Assembly: GCF_905397275.1 (NCBI RefSeq)
Contig: NZ_CAJPUY010000023.1
Location: 1-64,000, forward strand
Direction: 5' to 3'
Length of the DNA: 64,000 nt
DNA from: Cupriavidus yeoncheonensis
GTDB lineage: Bacteria; Pseudomonadota; Gammaproteobacteria; Burkholderiales; Burkholderiaceae
Part shown: piece by piece, positions 25,249 through 34,253 of the stretch
Layout: each line of letters opens with the position of its first letter
Numbering within the stretch: the stretch's first letter is position 1
Made by a program: the position numbers and the translations under genes
Notes under the pieces: generated by a model
Told to the model about the DNA's origin: nothing
What the model saw: the letters and a program-made list of their open reading frames with translations, nothing else
The model's database searches: none

Positions 25249-26022
25249 TTACTGCCATGCCTGCGGATTGCCGCCCAGGCTGCTGCAGACGTCCATCGCG
25301 ATCTCGCGCAGGCGCGGCTCGCTGCGCTGGCCCGAGAGCGCGTAACCGGCACCCGCGCTGGCCCAATAAAACGTGCGCCGGTCGTCCTGGCGCAGCACAC
25401 GGAAGGAGGCGCGCAGGGGCGCGGCCCCGGTGATATACAGCGTGAGGCGCCCGCCCACCTGGTTCTGGTACATCAGCTGTGCCGCCGGACCGGTCGTGCC
25501 GGGCAACAGCCGCCCGCCCATCAGCGTGTAGCCGTACTCGTCCAGCGCCGGAACCGTCAGCGTGCGCCCCAGTCCGTGCGACAGCCACGCCATCAGGTGC
25601 CCCTGGTCGGTAGCAGTCACTTCCACCGGGTGGCGCGGCTCTGGCGCGTAGATCGCGTAGGCGAGGTCAGCATGGCGGGCGAAATCCCAGGGATCCGCCT
25701 CGTGCGCTGGCAGCCACGCGGCGCCGGTGCCGAGCATCGCGCCCGCGCCGACCCAGGCCAGTGCCGCCGCTGCGCGCCGCCACCACGCGCGGCGTGGCCG
25801 CACCAATACATAGCGCACATCCGTCGGCAACGGAAACAGCGACCTGAGTGCGGCGGTCTGACGCCGGTAATCCTCCACACGTGCGGCGGCTTGTGCATCG
25901 TGCGCCAGCGCGGCCAAGACCTCGGCCTGATCATGCGGCGCAAGCTCGCCATCGACCAGCGCCGAGAGCCGCTCCAGCTCCCGGCCGGTCGTCGGCGCGG
26001 TGGAACTGCGATTGTCCGTCAT
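25249..26022 (-). CDS. Membrane anti-sigma factor
   Basis: A 257-residue single-pass membrane protein that probably holds the ECF sigma factor inactive. The N-terminal ~70 residues have the helical anti-sigma look (LERLSALVDGELAPHDQAEV), a membrane helix lies at about 83-103 (AAAALAWVGAGAMLGTGAAW), and about 150 residues are periplasmic. GGAAGAGG lies just before the ATG, right after the sigma stop, with a 10-base gap. No zinc HxxxCxxC motif is visible, so it is not a ZAS-type anti-sigma. The inducing signal is unknown. Confidence 0.85.
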   Translation of the reverse strand: MTDNRSSTAPTTGRELERLSALVDGELAPHDQAEVLAALAHDAQAAARVEDYRRQTAALRSLFPLPTDVRYVLVRPRRAWWRRAAAALAWVGAGAMLGTGAAWLPAHEADPWDFARHADLAYAIYAPEPRHPVEVTATDQGHLMAWLSHGLGRTLTVPALDEYGYTLMGGRLLPGTTGPAAQLMYQNQVGGRLTLYITGAAPLRASFRVLRQDDRRTFYWASAGAGYALSGQRSEPRLREIAMDVCSSLGGNPQAWQ

Positions 26023-26032
26023 GGCCTCTTCC

Positions 26033-26542
26033 TCACGACTTTGAAAACCTGGCCCGGCTTTCAGCGTCGCCGCCGCGGAGCAGCACGCGCAGGTGCTCGC
26101 GCGCCCGCGACAGCCGCGACATCACCGTCCCCACCGGCACCCGCAAGATGGCGGCGGCTTCCTGGTAGCTCAGTTGCTCCAGTGCCACTAGCAGCAACAC
26201 CTCGCGCTGCTCCAGCGGCAGGCGGTAGAGCGCGCGCTGCACATCGAGCAGTAGCAGCTCATCGACTTCCCCGTCCCGCGCTTCCAGCCGCTGCCACACA
26301 GGGTCATCGGCATCAAGTGCCAGCTCGCGGCGCTTGCGCAACTGGTCGATATAGAGGTGGCGCAGTATGGTCATCAACCAGGTGCGCGTATTGCTGTGGG
26401 CACGTAGCAGCGAGGTGCGCCCGAGAGCGCGCTCGACCGTGTCCTGCACCAGATCGTCCGCCCATGCGGCATCACCCGTCAGCGCGCGGGCATAACGGCG
26501 CAACTGCGGCAGGCAGGCGGCGAGGTCGTCGCGCAAGCTCAC
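26033..26542 (-). CDS. ECF RNA polymerase sigma factor
   Basis: A 169-residue group-4 sigma factor. Region 2 (about 10-80) includes RRYARALTGD, ADDLVQDTVERAL and TWLMTILRHLYIDQLRKRR; region 4 (about 110-160) includes LPLEQREVLLLVALEQLSYQ and GTVMSRLSRAREHLR. I chose the GTG at 26542 because GGAG lies 11 bases upstream and sigma region 2 begins right after. The frame continues to an ATG at 26686, but that part overlaps the small lipoprotein gene and is low-complexity. It is followed by its anti-sigma gene and preceded by the lipoprotein gene, probably one autoregulated unit. Confidence 0.85.
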   Translation of the reverse strand: MSLRDDLAACLPQLRRYARALTGDAAWADDLVQDTVERALGRTSLLRAHSNTRTWLMTILRHLYIDQLRKRRELALDADDPVWQRLEARDGEVDELLLLDVQRALYRLPLEQREVLLLVALEQLSYQEAAAILRVPVGTVMSRLSRAREHLRVLLRGGDAESRARFSKS

Positions 26543-26576
26543 CGGGATGAATTCTCCGCGTGGTCGACCCCGCCCG

Positions 26577-26732
26577 TCAGTAGCCGCCGCGATACCCGTC
26601 GCCCGTGCCCCGGCTACTGCCACGCTGGGATTGGGCTGAGCTGCCGGGGGAAGCTGTGCCACTGTCGGTGGAGCACGCGGCCACAACCATCATGGCAAAC
26701 AGCAAGCCAGAAATCAGATGCAGCACTTTCAT
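26577..26732 (-). CDS. Small lipoprotein upstream of ECF sigma
   Basis: A 51-residue reading frame. It starts MKVLHLISGLLFAMMVVAAC, a compact signal peptide ending in a lipobox (VAAC, lipid cysteine at residue 20). The mature 31 residues are serine/glycine-rich and end GTGDGYRGGY. GGAG lies 6 bases before the ATG. The gene ends 34 bases before the sigma GTG. Small Gly/Tyr-ended lipoproteins next to ECF sigma genes could be targets or sensors; its role is unknown. The sigma reading frame extends through this region in another frame, which argues that the short sigma start is right. Confidence 0.75.
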   Translation of the reverse strand: MKVLHLISGLLFAMMVVAACSTDSGTASPGSSAQSQRGSSRGTGDGYRGGY

Positions 26733-27107
26733 TTCGGTCTCCAGAAGGCAGGCCGCGGAGGCAGCACTATTCCGCCTCGAAATCGGTGCTGCTCGCCTGT
26801 CAACTCTGTAAACGCGCCGCGGCGGTGCTTTATTCCGCTGTCATGGAGTTTGTTCTACGCCATGCCGCCCAAGCGTTCGCCAGTTGTCCTCGCTGAAGCC
26901 GTGACAGCGTCGAGTTGAACAATATCGAGGAAGGACTCGCCCGTCTCGGGCGAGTGCAGGACGCGTCGGGGCGGCGTAGATCCGGCAGCCGAAACGTCCT
27001 GGTGTTCCCGTACACCTGTACCTTGCATCCGACCATGACAGGCACGCTCAGCGTAGGGCCGGATGCGAAGGCCGGTGGCGAATGGCGGCGGTCACGCCGA
27101 CACCTCG
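26733..27107. other. Intergenic region with one hairpin
   Basis: No supported gene in these 375 bases. At 26935-26955 there is a perfect 9-bp hairpin (ACTCGCCCG / CGGGCGAGT, loop TCT), which could end the minus-strand operon finishing at 27108 but has no real T-run. The promoter of the lipoprotein/sigma unit should lie at about 26750-26830; an ECF-type AAC motif cannot be fixed by eye. Confidence 0.4.
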
Positions 27108-28664
27108 TCAGGTGATCGCGCCAAGCTGCCAGGGAACGAACTCGTTCTGGCCATAGCCGTGCAATTCGCTCTTTGAGCGCTGTCCCGACGCTGCCGCCAG
27201 CATGAGGCGGAAGATCTCTTCCCCAAGCGCGTCGATGGTTTGCGTGCCATCGATCACGGTGCCGCAGTTGATGTCGATATCCTCCTGCTGGCGCTGCCAC
27301 AGGGCGGTATTGGTGCCGAGCTTCAGGGACGGGGCCGGCGCACAGCCATAGGCGGAGCCGCGCCCGGTGGTAAAGCAGATCAGGTTGGCGCCGCCGGCCA
27401 CCTGGCCGGTCGCCGAGACCGGATCGTATCCAGGGGTGTCCATGAAGACCAGGCCGGCTGCCTCCACGCGCTCCGCATAGCCGTATACGTCGACCAGGTT
27501 GGTAGTGCCGCCCTTGGCCACGGCACCGAGTGATTTCTCCAGGATCGTGGTGAGGCCGCCCGCTTTGTTGCCCGCTGAAGGGTTGTTGTCCAGGCTGGCG
27601 TTCATGCGCGCGCAGTAGGCTTCCCACCAGCGGATCCGGTCGAGCAGCTTGTGCCCGACTTGCGGTGATACGGCACGGCGCGTCAGCAAATGCTCGGCGC
27701 CATAGATCTCCGGCGTCTCCGACAGGATGGCGGTACCCCCGTGCGCCACCAGCCGGTCGACGGCCGCGCCAAGCGCGGGATTGGCGCTGATGCCGGAATA
27801 GCCGTCGGAGCCGCCGCATTGCAGTCCGACCACCAGGTGGCTGGCATCGACGGGCTCGCGTCGGACCCGGTTGGCGTCGGGCAGCATCGCCTTGATCTGC
27901 TCGATGCCCGCCGCCACCGTACGGGCCGTGCCGCCGGTGGCCTGGATGGTCATGGTTTTCAGCGCGGCACCGCATGCCAGTCCCTCGCTGTCGAGCAGGC
28001 CGTCGATCTGGTTGGTTTCGCAGCCCAGCCCGACGATCAGCACGGCGGCAAAGTTGGGGTGGCGCGCGTAGCCCGCCAACGTGCGCCGCAGCAGCGCCAG
28101 GCCTTCGCCTTCGCCATCCACCGCGCAGCCTTGCCCGTGCGTCAGGGCCACTACGCCATCCACGTTCGGATAGTCGGCAAGAGCCTGCGGATTGATCTCG
28201 CGCCGGAAATGCTCGGCGATGGCGCGTGCCGCGGTGGCAGAGCAATTGACGGACGTCAGGATGCCGATGTAGTTGCGCGTGCCGACCCGCCCGTCGGCAC
28301 GGACGATGCCCATGAATTGCGCGCGCTGCGTCGCCACCGCTGCAGGGCGCTTGCCGCTGCCGAACGCGTAGTCGCGCTCGAATTCGCCGATGGCCAGGTT
28401 GTGGGTGTGGACATGCTCGCCTGGGGCGACCGGGCGCGTGGCGAAGCCGATGACCTGCCCGTAGCGGCGCACCGGCGCGCCGGCCTCGAGTGCGCGCACT
28501 GCCAGCTTGTGCCCTGCGGGCACCAGGCCGCGTACCACCAGGCCAGCGCCGAGGCGCGTGCCTGCCACCAGCTGCGCACGCGCGATGACGACATCGTCAT
28601 CCGGATGCAGCCGGATGACGGGTTCGACGGCGGTTGCCGCATCTTGTTCCAGGACGGCGCTCAT
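27108..28664 (-). CDS. UxaA/GarD-family sugar-acid dehydratase
   Basis: A 518-residue hydro-lyase of the altronate/galactarate dehydratase family. The N-terminal SAF domain (about 15-95, with VHTHNLAIG) is joined to the large iron-dependent dehydratase domain, with YPNVDGVVALTHGQGC, GLGCETNQIDG, LQCGGSDGYSGISANPALG, NPSAGNKAGG and FTTGRGSAYG. Conserved cysteines fit iron binding. The pattern PEIYGAEHLL is closer to UxaA than GarD, so I leave the substrate open. The start at 28664 overlaps the dehydrogenase stop by 4 bases (ATGA). Last gene of the operon running from 32964. Confidence 0.85.
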   Translation of the reverse strand: MSAVLEQDAATAVEPVIRLHPDDDVVIARAQLVAGTRLGAGLVVRGLVPAGHKLAVRALEAGAPVRRYGQVIGFATRPVAPGEHVHTHNLAIGEFERDYAFGSGKRPAAVATQRAQFMGIVRADGRVGTRNYIGILTSVNCSATAARAIAEHFRREINPQALADYPNVDGVVALTHGQGCAVDGEGEGLALLRRTLAGYARHPNFAAVLIVGLGCETNQIDGLLDSEGLACGAALKTMTIQATGGTARTVAAGIEQIKAMLPDANRVRREPVDASHLVVGLQCGGSDGYSGISANPALGAAVDRLVAHGGTAILSETPEIYGAEHLLTRRAVSPQVGHKLLDRIRWWEAYCARMNASLDNNPSAGNKAGGLTTILEKSLGAVAKGGTTNLVDVYGYAERVEAAGLVFMDTPGYDPVSATGQVAGGANLICFTTGRGSAYGCAPAPSLKLGTNTALWQRQQEDIDINCGTVIDGTQTIDALGEEIFRLMLAAASGQRSKSELHGYGQNEFVPWQLGAIT

Positions 28665-30265
28665 GCTGCGGCCTCCAGGTCGTGCGCGCCTTGCAGCGCG
28701 GCGCATGTCGGCACGCCGTCAACCAGGCGCGGCAGCTGCCACGGGTTACTGTCGCGCAAGGCCGGTGGGAGCACGGGATCGGGATAGTTCTGGTAGCACA
28801 CCGGGCGCAGGAAGCGCTCGATGGCGGCGCTGCCGACGGAGGTGCCGCGCGCATCGGTGGTAGCCGGGTAGGGGCCACCATGGACGATGGCGTCGCCGAC
28901 TTCCACGCCGGTCGGGTAACCGTTGAAGAGCAGCCGGCCGACCTTGCTTTCCAAGCGCTCGATGAGCGCGGCATGGTGATGGAGGTCACCGTCATCGGCC
29001 ATCAGCGTGGCCGTAAGCTGGCCGCGCATCCGTTCGGCAAAGGCCAGGAAGTCGTCTTCGGAATCCAGCGCGACGATCACCGTCGACGGGCCGAATACTT
29101 CCTCCTCCAGCGCACGATCCTCCGCAAACAGCGCGCTGCGGTCTGCCTTCAGCAGATGCCCGCCGATGCGGCCGTCCGCTTGCTTTGAAACCAGGGCTTC
29201 CACGCCGGGGACCTCGCGCAAGCCGGCCAGCCCGCGCTGGAAATTGTCCCGGATGCCGGCGCCCAGCATGGGCTGCGGCTCGGCCAGCGCCAGTGCCGTG
29301 CCGAGTTCGGAGACGAACGCATCGAATGCCGGTGAGCGGATGCCAAGCACCAAGCCCGGGCTGGTGCAGAGCTGGCCGCAGCCGAAGGTGACCGAGGCCG
29401 CCAGTTCGCGCGCAATCTGTGCGCCGCGAGCGGACAGTGCCGAGGGCATCAGGAACACCGGGTTCACGCTCGACATCTCCGCAAACACCGGAATCGGATC
29501 CGGCCTCGATTGCGCCATATCGAACAAAGCCCGGCCCGCAGCCAGCGATCCGGTAAAGCCCGCTGCCTTGATGTGCGGCGCCCGTACCAGTGCCGCCCCG
29601 GTGGCGGCGGTGCCGAACACCATGTTGAATACGCCCGCCGCTGCACCACTGCGCGCGATCGCGCGTTCGATCGCATCGGCAACGTATTCAGACGTGACCA
29701 TGTGACCCGGATGCGCCTTCACCACCACCGGGCAGCCCGCTGCCAGCGCCGAAGCGGTGTCGCCACCGGCCACCGAGAATGCGAGCGGGAAATTGCCGGC
29801 GCCGAAGACCGCCACCGGACCCACGCCGACGCGGTACTGCCGCAGGTCGGGCCGCGGCAGCGGCTGGCGCGCAGGCTGCGCGCGGTCGATGCGGACATCG
29901 AGGAAGTCGCCGCGCCGTACCGTGGCCGCGAACATGCGCAGCTGATTGCTGGTGCGCTTGCGCTCGCCTTCCAGCCGCGCCGGCGGCAGGGCGGTCTCGC
30001 GGCTGGCCGCCGCGATGAACGCCTGGTCCAGCGCATCGATTTCTTCGGCGATGGTCTCCAGCAGCGCGGCGCGTTCGGCAGGGCTGGTGGCGCGGAATGC
30101 GGGGAAGGCCTGGTGCGCGGCCAGCGCGGCTGCTGCAACTTCGGCTTCGGTGGCTTCGTGGAAGCTGACCGGGTACCGTTCGCCTGTCACGGCGTCGTTG
30201 CTGTGCAGCAGGGTGCCGGCGGCACGGCGCTCGCCGCCGATGTAGTGAAGTCCGAGGATGGTCAT
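28661..30265 (-). CDS. Aldehyde dehydrogenase, 2-oxoglutarate-semialdehyde type
   Basis: A 534-residue NAD(P)-dependent aldehyde dehydrogenase. It resembles the longer 2,5-dioxovalerate dehydrogenase branch, which makes 2-oxoglutarate at the end of non-phosphorylating sugar-acid pathways. The catalytic cysteine is in FGCGQLCTSPG, the general-base glutamate in VFAEMSSVNP, and the cofactor loop in GFTGSLAAGR. Between an MFS carrier and a UxaA-family dehydratase, this fits conversion of a dehydrated sugar acid into a citric-acid-cycle intermediate. Confidence 0.88.
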   Translation of the reverse strand: MTILGLHYIGGERRAAGTLLHSNDAVTGERYPVSFHEATEAEVAAAALAAHQAFPAFRATSPAERAALLETIAEEIDALDQAFIAAASRETALPPARLEGERKRTSNQLRMFAATVRRGDFLDVRIDRAQPARQPLPRPDLRQYRVGVGPVAVFGAGNFPLAFSVAGGDTASALAAGCPVVVKAHPGHMVTSEYVADAIERAIARSGAAAGVFNMVFGTAATGAALVRAPHIKAAGFTGSLAAGRALFDMAQSRPDPIPVFAEMSSVNPVFLMPSALSARGAQIARELAASVTFGCGQLCTSPGLVLGIRSPAFDAFVSELGTALALAEPQPMLGAGIRDNFQRGLAGLREVPGVEALVSKQADGRIGGHLLKADRSALFAEDRALEEEVFGPSTVIVALDSEDDFLAFAERMRGQLTATLMADDGDLHHHAALIERLESKVGRLLFNGYPTGVEVGDAIVHGGPYPATTDARGTSVGSAAIERFLRPVCYQNYPDPVLPPALRDSNPWQLPRLVDGVPTCAALQGAHDLEAAA

Positions 30266-30300
30266 GTGAGTTTTCCGGATGCAGGGAATACGGGACGCCG

Positions 30301-31632
30301 TCAGGCCGCCTCGGAGGAGCCAAGCCGCAAGGTCGAGTCGCGGCGGGTCCGTGCGCCAATGCTCATCAGCAGCAGCACGCCGACCACGCCTGCGATTGTC
30401 AGGGCCAGCATGCCCGCTTGCTGGCTATGGAATGCGGATTCGACAGCGGTCTTCAGCGTCGGCGCGATAAAGCCGCCGAGATTGCCCAGCGCACCGATCA
30501 GGGCGATGCCGCTGGCCGCGGCGGTGCCACTCAGGTAGGCGGTGGGCAGCGTCCAGAACAGCGGCTGGACCACGACAAAGCCGACGGTAGCCAGGCAGAA
30601 GGCCATCAGCACGGGCACCAGCTCGTGCCCCAGCGTCGACAGTGCGATGCCGGTGGCCGCCATGGCGAGCATGGCCATGGCGAATTCCCGTTGCTTGCCC
30701 CTGGCGTCCGCGATGCCGGTGATCAGGCGCAGGGAAATCAGCGCGCACAGCCACGGAATCGCGGTGAGCAGGCCGACCTTGGCGCCAATCGCCATGCCGG
30801 TCAGCTCGGAAATACGCGTCGGCAGGTAGAAGATGACGCCGTAGACGCTGACCTGGATGGCGAAGTAGATGGCGACGAAACGCAGCACCTGCCAGTTGCC
30901 CAGCGCGCTCAGTGCGGTTGCCGGGCCATGCGCGGTCTTCCGGTTGTCTTCCGCGGCGATAGCGGCTTCGAGCGCAGTCTTCTCGTCGGCGTTCAGCCAC
31001 TTGGCATCGCGCGGCTTGCTGGCCAGGTAGAAGAAGGCGATCACGCCCACTACCGACGCCGCCAGGCCTTCGATGATGAACATCCATTGCCAGTTGCGCA
31101 GGCCCAGCTGGCCACCCATCACATCGAGCAGCAGTCCCGAGACCGGCCCGCCCAGTACCAGTGCCACCGGCAAGCCGAAGTAGTAGACACCAAGTGCCTT
31201 GCCGCGCTGGCTGGCAGGGAACCAGTAGGTGGAGTACAGGATCACGCCCGGCGAGAATCCCGCTTCGGCGACGCCAAGGATAAAGCGCAGCACGTAGAAC
31301 GAGGTCTCGTCGTGCGCGAACATCATGGCCGCCGACGCCAGCCCCCAGGTGACCATGATGCGGCTGAGCCAGACCCTGGCGCCGACCCGGTGCAGGATCA
31401 GGTTGCTGGGGATTTCGAAAACGGCATAGCCGATGAAGAAGATGCCGGCGCCAAGCGCATAGGCCGCATTGCCGATATTGGCATCGACCATCAGGGCTTG
31501 CTTGACGAAGCCGACGTTGGAGCGGTCGAGCATCGACAGCGCGAACATCAGTGCCAGGAAAGGCGCGAGGCGCAGGCGTGCCTTGCTTACCGCGCTTGCG
31601 AGCGGATCGTGGTTGGCAGCTTGAGTCTGCAT
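30301..31632 (-). CDS. MFS sugar-acid transporter, ACS family
   Basis: A 443-residue 12-helix carrier of the anion:cation symporter family, which includes glucarate, galactarate and phthalate transporters. Family marks are LDRSNVGFVKQALM in helix 1, GYAVFEIPSNLILHRVGAR before motif A, and LGVAEAGFSPGVILYSTYWFP in helices 4-5. The ATG at 31632 follows GGAGACAACCC; the frame is open to 31671. It ends 35 bases before the dehydrogenase gene. It probably imports the acid used by this operon. Confidence 0.9.
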   Translation of the reverse strand: MQTQAANHDPLASAVSKARLRLAPFLALMFALSMLDRSNVGFVKQALMVDANIGNAAYALGAGIFFIGYAVFEIPSNLILHRVGARVWLSRIMVTWGLASAAMMFAHDETSFYVLRFILGVAEAGFSPGVILYSTYWFPASQRGKALGVYYFGLPVALVLGGPVSGLLLDVMGGQLGLRNWQWMFIIEGLAASVVGVIAFFYLASKPRDAKWLNADEKTALEAAIAAEDNRKTAHGPATALSALGNWQVLRFVAIYFAIQVSVYGVIFYLPTRISELTGMAIGAKVGLLTAIPWLCALISLRLITGIADARGKQREFAMAMLAMAATGIALSTLGHELVPVLMAFCLATVGFVVVQPLFWTLPTAYLSGTAAASGIALIGALGNLGGFIAPTLKTAVESAFHSQQAGMLALTIAGVVGVLLLMSIGARTRRDSTLRLGSSEAA

Positions 31633-31764
31633 GGGTTGTCTCCGGTACGAAGCCGCGCGTCGCGGCCTCATGTGATGGATTGCGGCATCCCCGTCTTTTG
31701 CTCGCGCGAGGGTGGCTGCGGTGTTCAGGGTGGGGCGCCGTGGCGCCCGCTCAGAGATCGTCGT

Positions 31765-32964
31765 TCAGAAAGTGGTGTGGCCGCGTGCGGCCAGGTTGGC
31801 CATGAGGGCGCGTACGCCGAACGTCCACGGAGCGATACGGTCGCTTCGGCCCACGCGGTTGACCAGGCTGCCGAGCTGGCGGCTGGAGATGGTGACGAGA
31901 TCGCCATCCTTGTGCGTGAAACCGCCGCCCGCGCTGTCGCGGTCTTCCGCTGGCGCGAACAGCGTACCAAGGAACAGCATGGCGCCATCGGGATACTGGT
32001 GGGTCGTGCCCATGGCCTGCCCGGCCAGCTCCAGCGGGTCGCGCGTGATCTGGTCCATCGAGCTGGTGCCGGACAACACGAAGCCGTCCGGGCCATCGAC
32101 GCGCAGGTTCACCGTTGCCCGCCGCACGTCGTCCAGCGAGAAGCTCTGGTCGAACAGGCGCAGGAACGGACCGATCGCGCAGGAGCCGTTATTGTCCTTG
32201 GCCTTGCCCAGCAGCAGCGCACTGCGGCCCTCGAAATCGCGCAGGTTGACGTCGTTACCCAGCGTGGCACCGAGCACTTCACCGCGGCTGTTGAGGGCCA
32301 GCACGATCTCGGGTTCCGGATTGTTCCATGCGGAGCCGGGATGGAGGCCGATTTCCGTACCGGTGCCCAGCGCCGAAAGCAGCGGTGCCTTGGTGAAGAT
32401 CTCGGCGTCCGGGCCGATGCCTACCTCGAGATATTGAGACCACATGCCATGCTCGATCAGCAAGGCCTTGAGTTCGCCCGCCTCGCGGGAACCCGGCCGG
32501 ATCCGGGACAGGCGCTCGCCCACCAGCGCCTGGATCCTGCTGCGGACCTCGGCGGCGCCTTGCGGGTCGCCCTTGGTCTGCTCCTCGATGACGCGCTCGA
32601 CCAGGCTGCCGGCGAAGGTTACGCCTGCCGCCTTGATCACCTGCAGGTCGCATGGTGCCAGCAAGCGGGCCAGACCGTCGCCGCCACGGGGATCGGCCGT
32701 GTTGACCAGCAGGTCGTCGAGCTTGCCAATCCAGCGCCCGGGCGCATGGCGCACCACCTTGAGCGGGTCGTCCTGTTCGAGCAGGGTGCTCATGGTCGGG
32801 GCGACATCGGAAATGTCGAATACACCATCCGGCCGCAGGACCACGACGGCCGGGCCTGCCGGAACGCCGTCACCGGCCGGAATCCATGCGCGGCCGACCA
32901 GCGTCCCCGCCAGCCCGTCGGCAGGAAGCGTTTGCGTAGCGCTGAGCGTGAGCGGCAATGCCAT
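31765..32964 (-). CDS. Fumarylacetoacetate-hydrolase family protein
   Basis: A 399-residue FAH-family protein. The C-terminal two thirds hold the fold with metal ligands in NPEPEIVLALNSRG (Glu pair) and GNDVNLRDFEGR (Asp). Members in this setting act as 2-keto-3-deoxy-sugar-acid dehydratases producing 2-oxoglutarate semialdehyde, which the neighbouring dehydrogenase could oxidise. A hydrolase role on a diketo acid is the alternative. It is the first gene of the operon, 150 bases from the divergent LysR gene. The MFS gene follows after a 132-base gap. Confidence 0.82.
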   Translation of the reverse strand: MALPLTLSATQTLPADGLAGTLVGRAWIPAGDGVPAGPAVVVLRPDGVFDISDVAPTMSTLLEQDDPLKVVRHAPGRWIGKLDDLLVNTADPRGGDGLARLLAPCDLQVIKAAGVTFAGSLVERVIEEQTKGDPQGAAEVRSRIQALVGERLSRIRPGSREAGELKALLIEHGMWSQYLEVGIGPDAEIFTKAPLLSALGTGTEIGLHPGSAWNNPEPEIVLALNSRGEVLGATLGNDVNLRDFEGRSALLLGKAKDNNGSCAIGPFLRLFDQSFSLDDVRRATVNLRVDGPDGFVLSGTSSMDQITRDPLELAGQAMGTTHQYPDGAMLFLGTLFAPAEDRDSAGGGFTHKDGDLVTISSRQLGSLVNRVGRSDRIAPWTFGVRALMANLAARGHTTF

Positions 32965-33050
32965 CGATTGTCTCCACCTGATGTTGTTGTCATGAGCGCC
33001 GCGACTACCCGCAGCGTTGGTGGAACTCTACGTGGCAGTCCGATAAACAT

Positions 33051-33065
33051 CCAATCGATTATTGG
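33051..33065. promoter_or_regulatory. Inverted repeat in the LysR/FAH divergent promoter
   Basis: CCAAT-N5-ATTGG (CCAATCGATTATTGG) is a perfect 5-bp inverted repeat near the middle of the AT-rich 150-base region between the FAH gene (start 32964) and the LysR gene (start 33115). ATCGAT also recurs at 33054-33059 and 33088-33093. Position and symmetry fit a LysR-type binding site. Confidence 0.4.
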
Positions 33066-33114
33066 GTAGAATTCATTCCGTTTAGTTATCGATTCAGCCG
33101 GGTTTACCCCGCTC

Positions 33115-34053
33115 ATGGCCAGACAAACTGCTTCCGCCCCTTCCGCCGTGCTCGCAAAGCTGCGCTTCCGGCATCTTCAGCTGTTGGATGTGCTGGGACG
33201 CAGCCGCAATTTGCGCATCGCGGCCGAGCAACTGCACATCACCCAGCCGGCTGCCACGAAGATATTGAGCGACATTGAAGACACCCTGCAGGCCAGGCTG
33301 TTCGATCGCTTGCCAAGGGATATGCGCCCGACGGAATTGGGCGAGTTCGCGCTGCGCTACGCGTCGACGGCGCTGGCCGAACTCGGCAAGTTTGTGAGTG
33401 AACTGGAAGCGCTGCGGGCCGGCGGGCACGGCCACCTCACCGTTGGCGCGATTTCGGCGTCGGCGGCGCAAGTGGTGACCACGGCGATCCGCGAAATCCT
33501 GCAGCAGCGCCCGCGGCTGGTCGTCAAGCTGATCGAGCAGAGCAGTGACCAGCTCGCCGTCTGGCTGGAAGACCGGAAGCTGGACATCATGGTCGGGCGC
33601 CTGACCGAGCCACGCCACCAGGCGATCTTCGATTTCGAGGCCCTGTCACCAGAGCCGGTCTGGGTCGTCTGCCGGCCGGGACATCCCTTGCTGGACAGGC
33701 CCAGGCTGGAAATTGCCGACATCGGCGCATGGCCGTGGATCCTTTATCCGCAGCTCACCGCCATCCGGCAACTGTTCGATGAAACCATTGCGGCGGCGGG
33801 CATCCAGGGCCTGGTCGGCATGGTGGAAACACCGTCAATCTTTTCCACGCTGGAACTGCTGCAGGCGACGGATATGCTTTCGCTGCAGCCGCGCGCCGTG
33901 GTCGAGCGCTTCGTCGCGGAAGGCATGCTGGCGCAGGTGCCCGTGCCGATCCGGCGCGCCATGTCGAGCTACGGCATTGTCACCCGCAAGAATGAGTTGC
34001 CGTCGGAGGCCATGCTGCAGTTCATGGCGGCGCTACGGGCGGCGGTCAGGTGA
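33115..34053 (+). CDS. LysR-type transcriptional regulator
   Basis: A 312-residue regulator. The N-terminal winged helix (about 15-75) contains FRHLQLLDVLGRSRNLRIAA and QPAATKILSDIED; the rest is the two-lobed effector domain (from GHLTVGAISAS). RHLQLLDVL with PAATKIL is typical of the GbpR-like branch that responds to sugar acids. Divergent from the sugar-acid operon, which it probably controls. A hairpin at 34076 follows. Confidence 0.9.
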   Translation: MARQTASAPSAVLAKLRFRHLQLLDVLGRSRNLRIAAEQLHITQPAATKILSDIEDTLQARLFDRLPRDMRPTELGEFALRYASTALAELGKFVSELEALRAGGHGHLTVGAISASAAQVVTTAIREILQQRPRLVVKLIEQSSDQLAVWLEDRKLDIMVGRLTEPRHQAIFDFEALSPEPVWVVCRPGHPLLDRPRLEIADIGAWPWILYPQLTAIRQLFDETIAAAGIQGLVGMVETPSIFSTLELLQATDMLSLQPRAVVERFVAEGMLAQVPVPIRRAMSSYGIVTRKNELPSEAMLQFMAALRAAVR

Positions 34054-34075
34054 GACAGGGCGGGAGTCAGCGATA

Positions 34076-34101
34076 ACGGGCGGCCCCGATGGGCTGCCCG
34101 T
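34076..34101 (+). terminator. Hairpin downstream of the LysR gene
   Basis: ACGGGC-G-GCCC / GGGC-T-GCCCGT forms an 11-bp stem with one G-T pair and loop CGAT, starting 23 bases after the stop. There is no strong T-run, so termination is plausible but not certain. Confidence 0.5.
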
Positions 34102-34253
34102 AGATCTGTCGTCCCCGGCGGATGGCCCTGGCTTGCACCAACAGCAAATAGGCGAGGACGCAATGGAGGATCGTGGGCCACACCGGCCATTCAGAAGTGT
34201 TCGTTTAGAATCAGGCGCATTCCCTAAAACGCGCCGCTGATCCTGACAGCACC

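Noticed and set aside
26033..26686. The longer sigma factor start at 26686
   Set aside because: The added 48 residues are low-complexity, overlap the supported lipoprotein gene in another frame, and precede the start of sigma region 2.
26733..27107. A possible transposase remnant between the lipoprotein gene and the UxaA-type gene
   Set aside because: Short peptide pieces such as NWRTLGRHG in the minus frames look suggestive but do not form a recognisable family segment.
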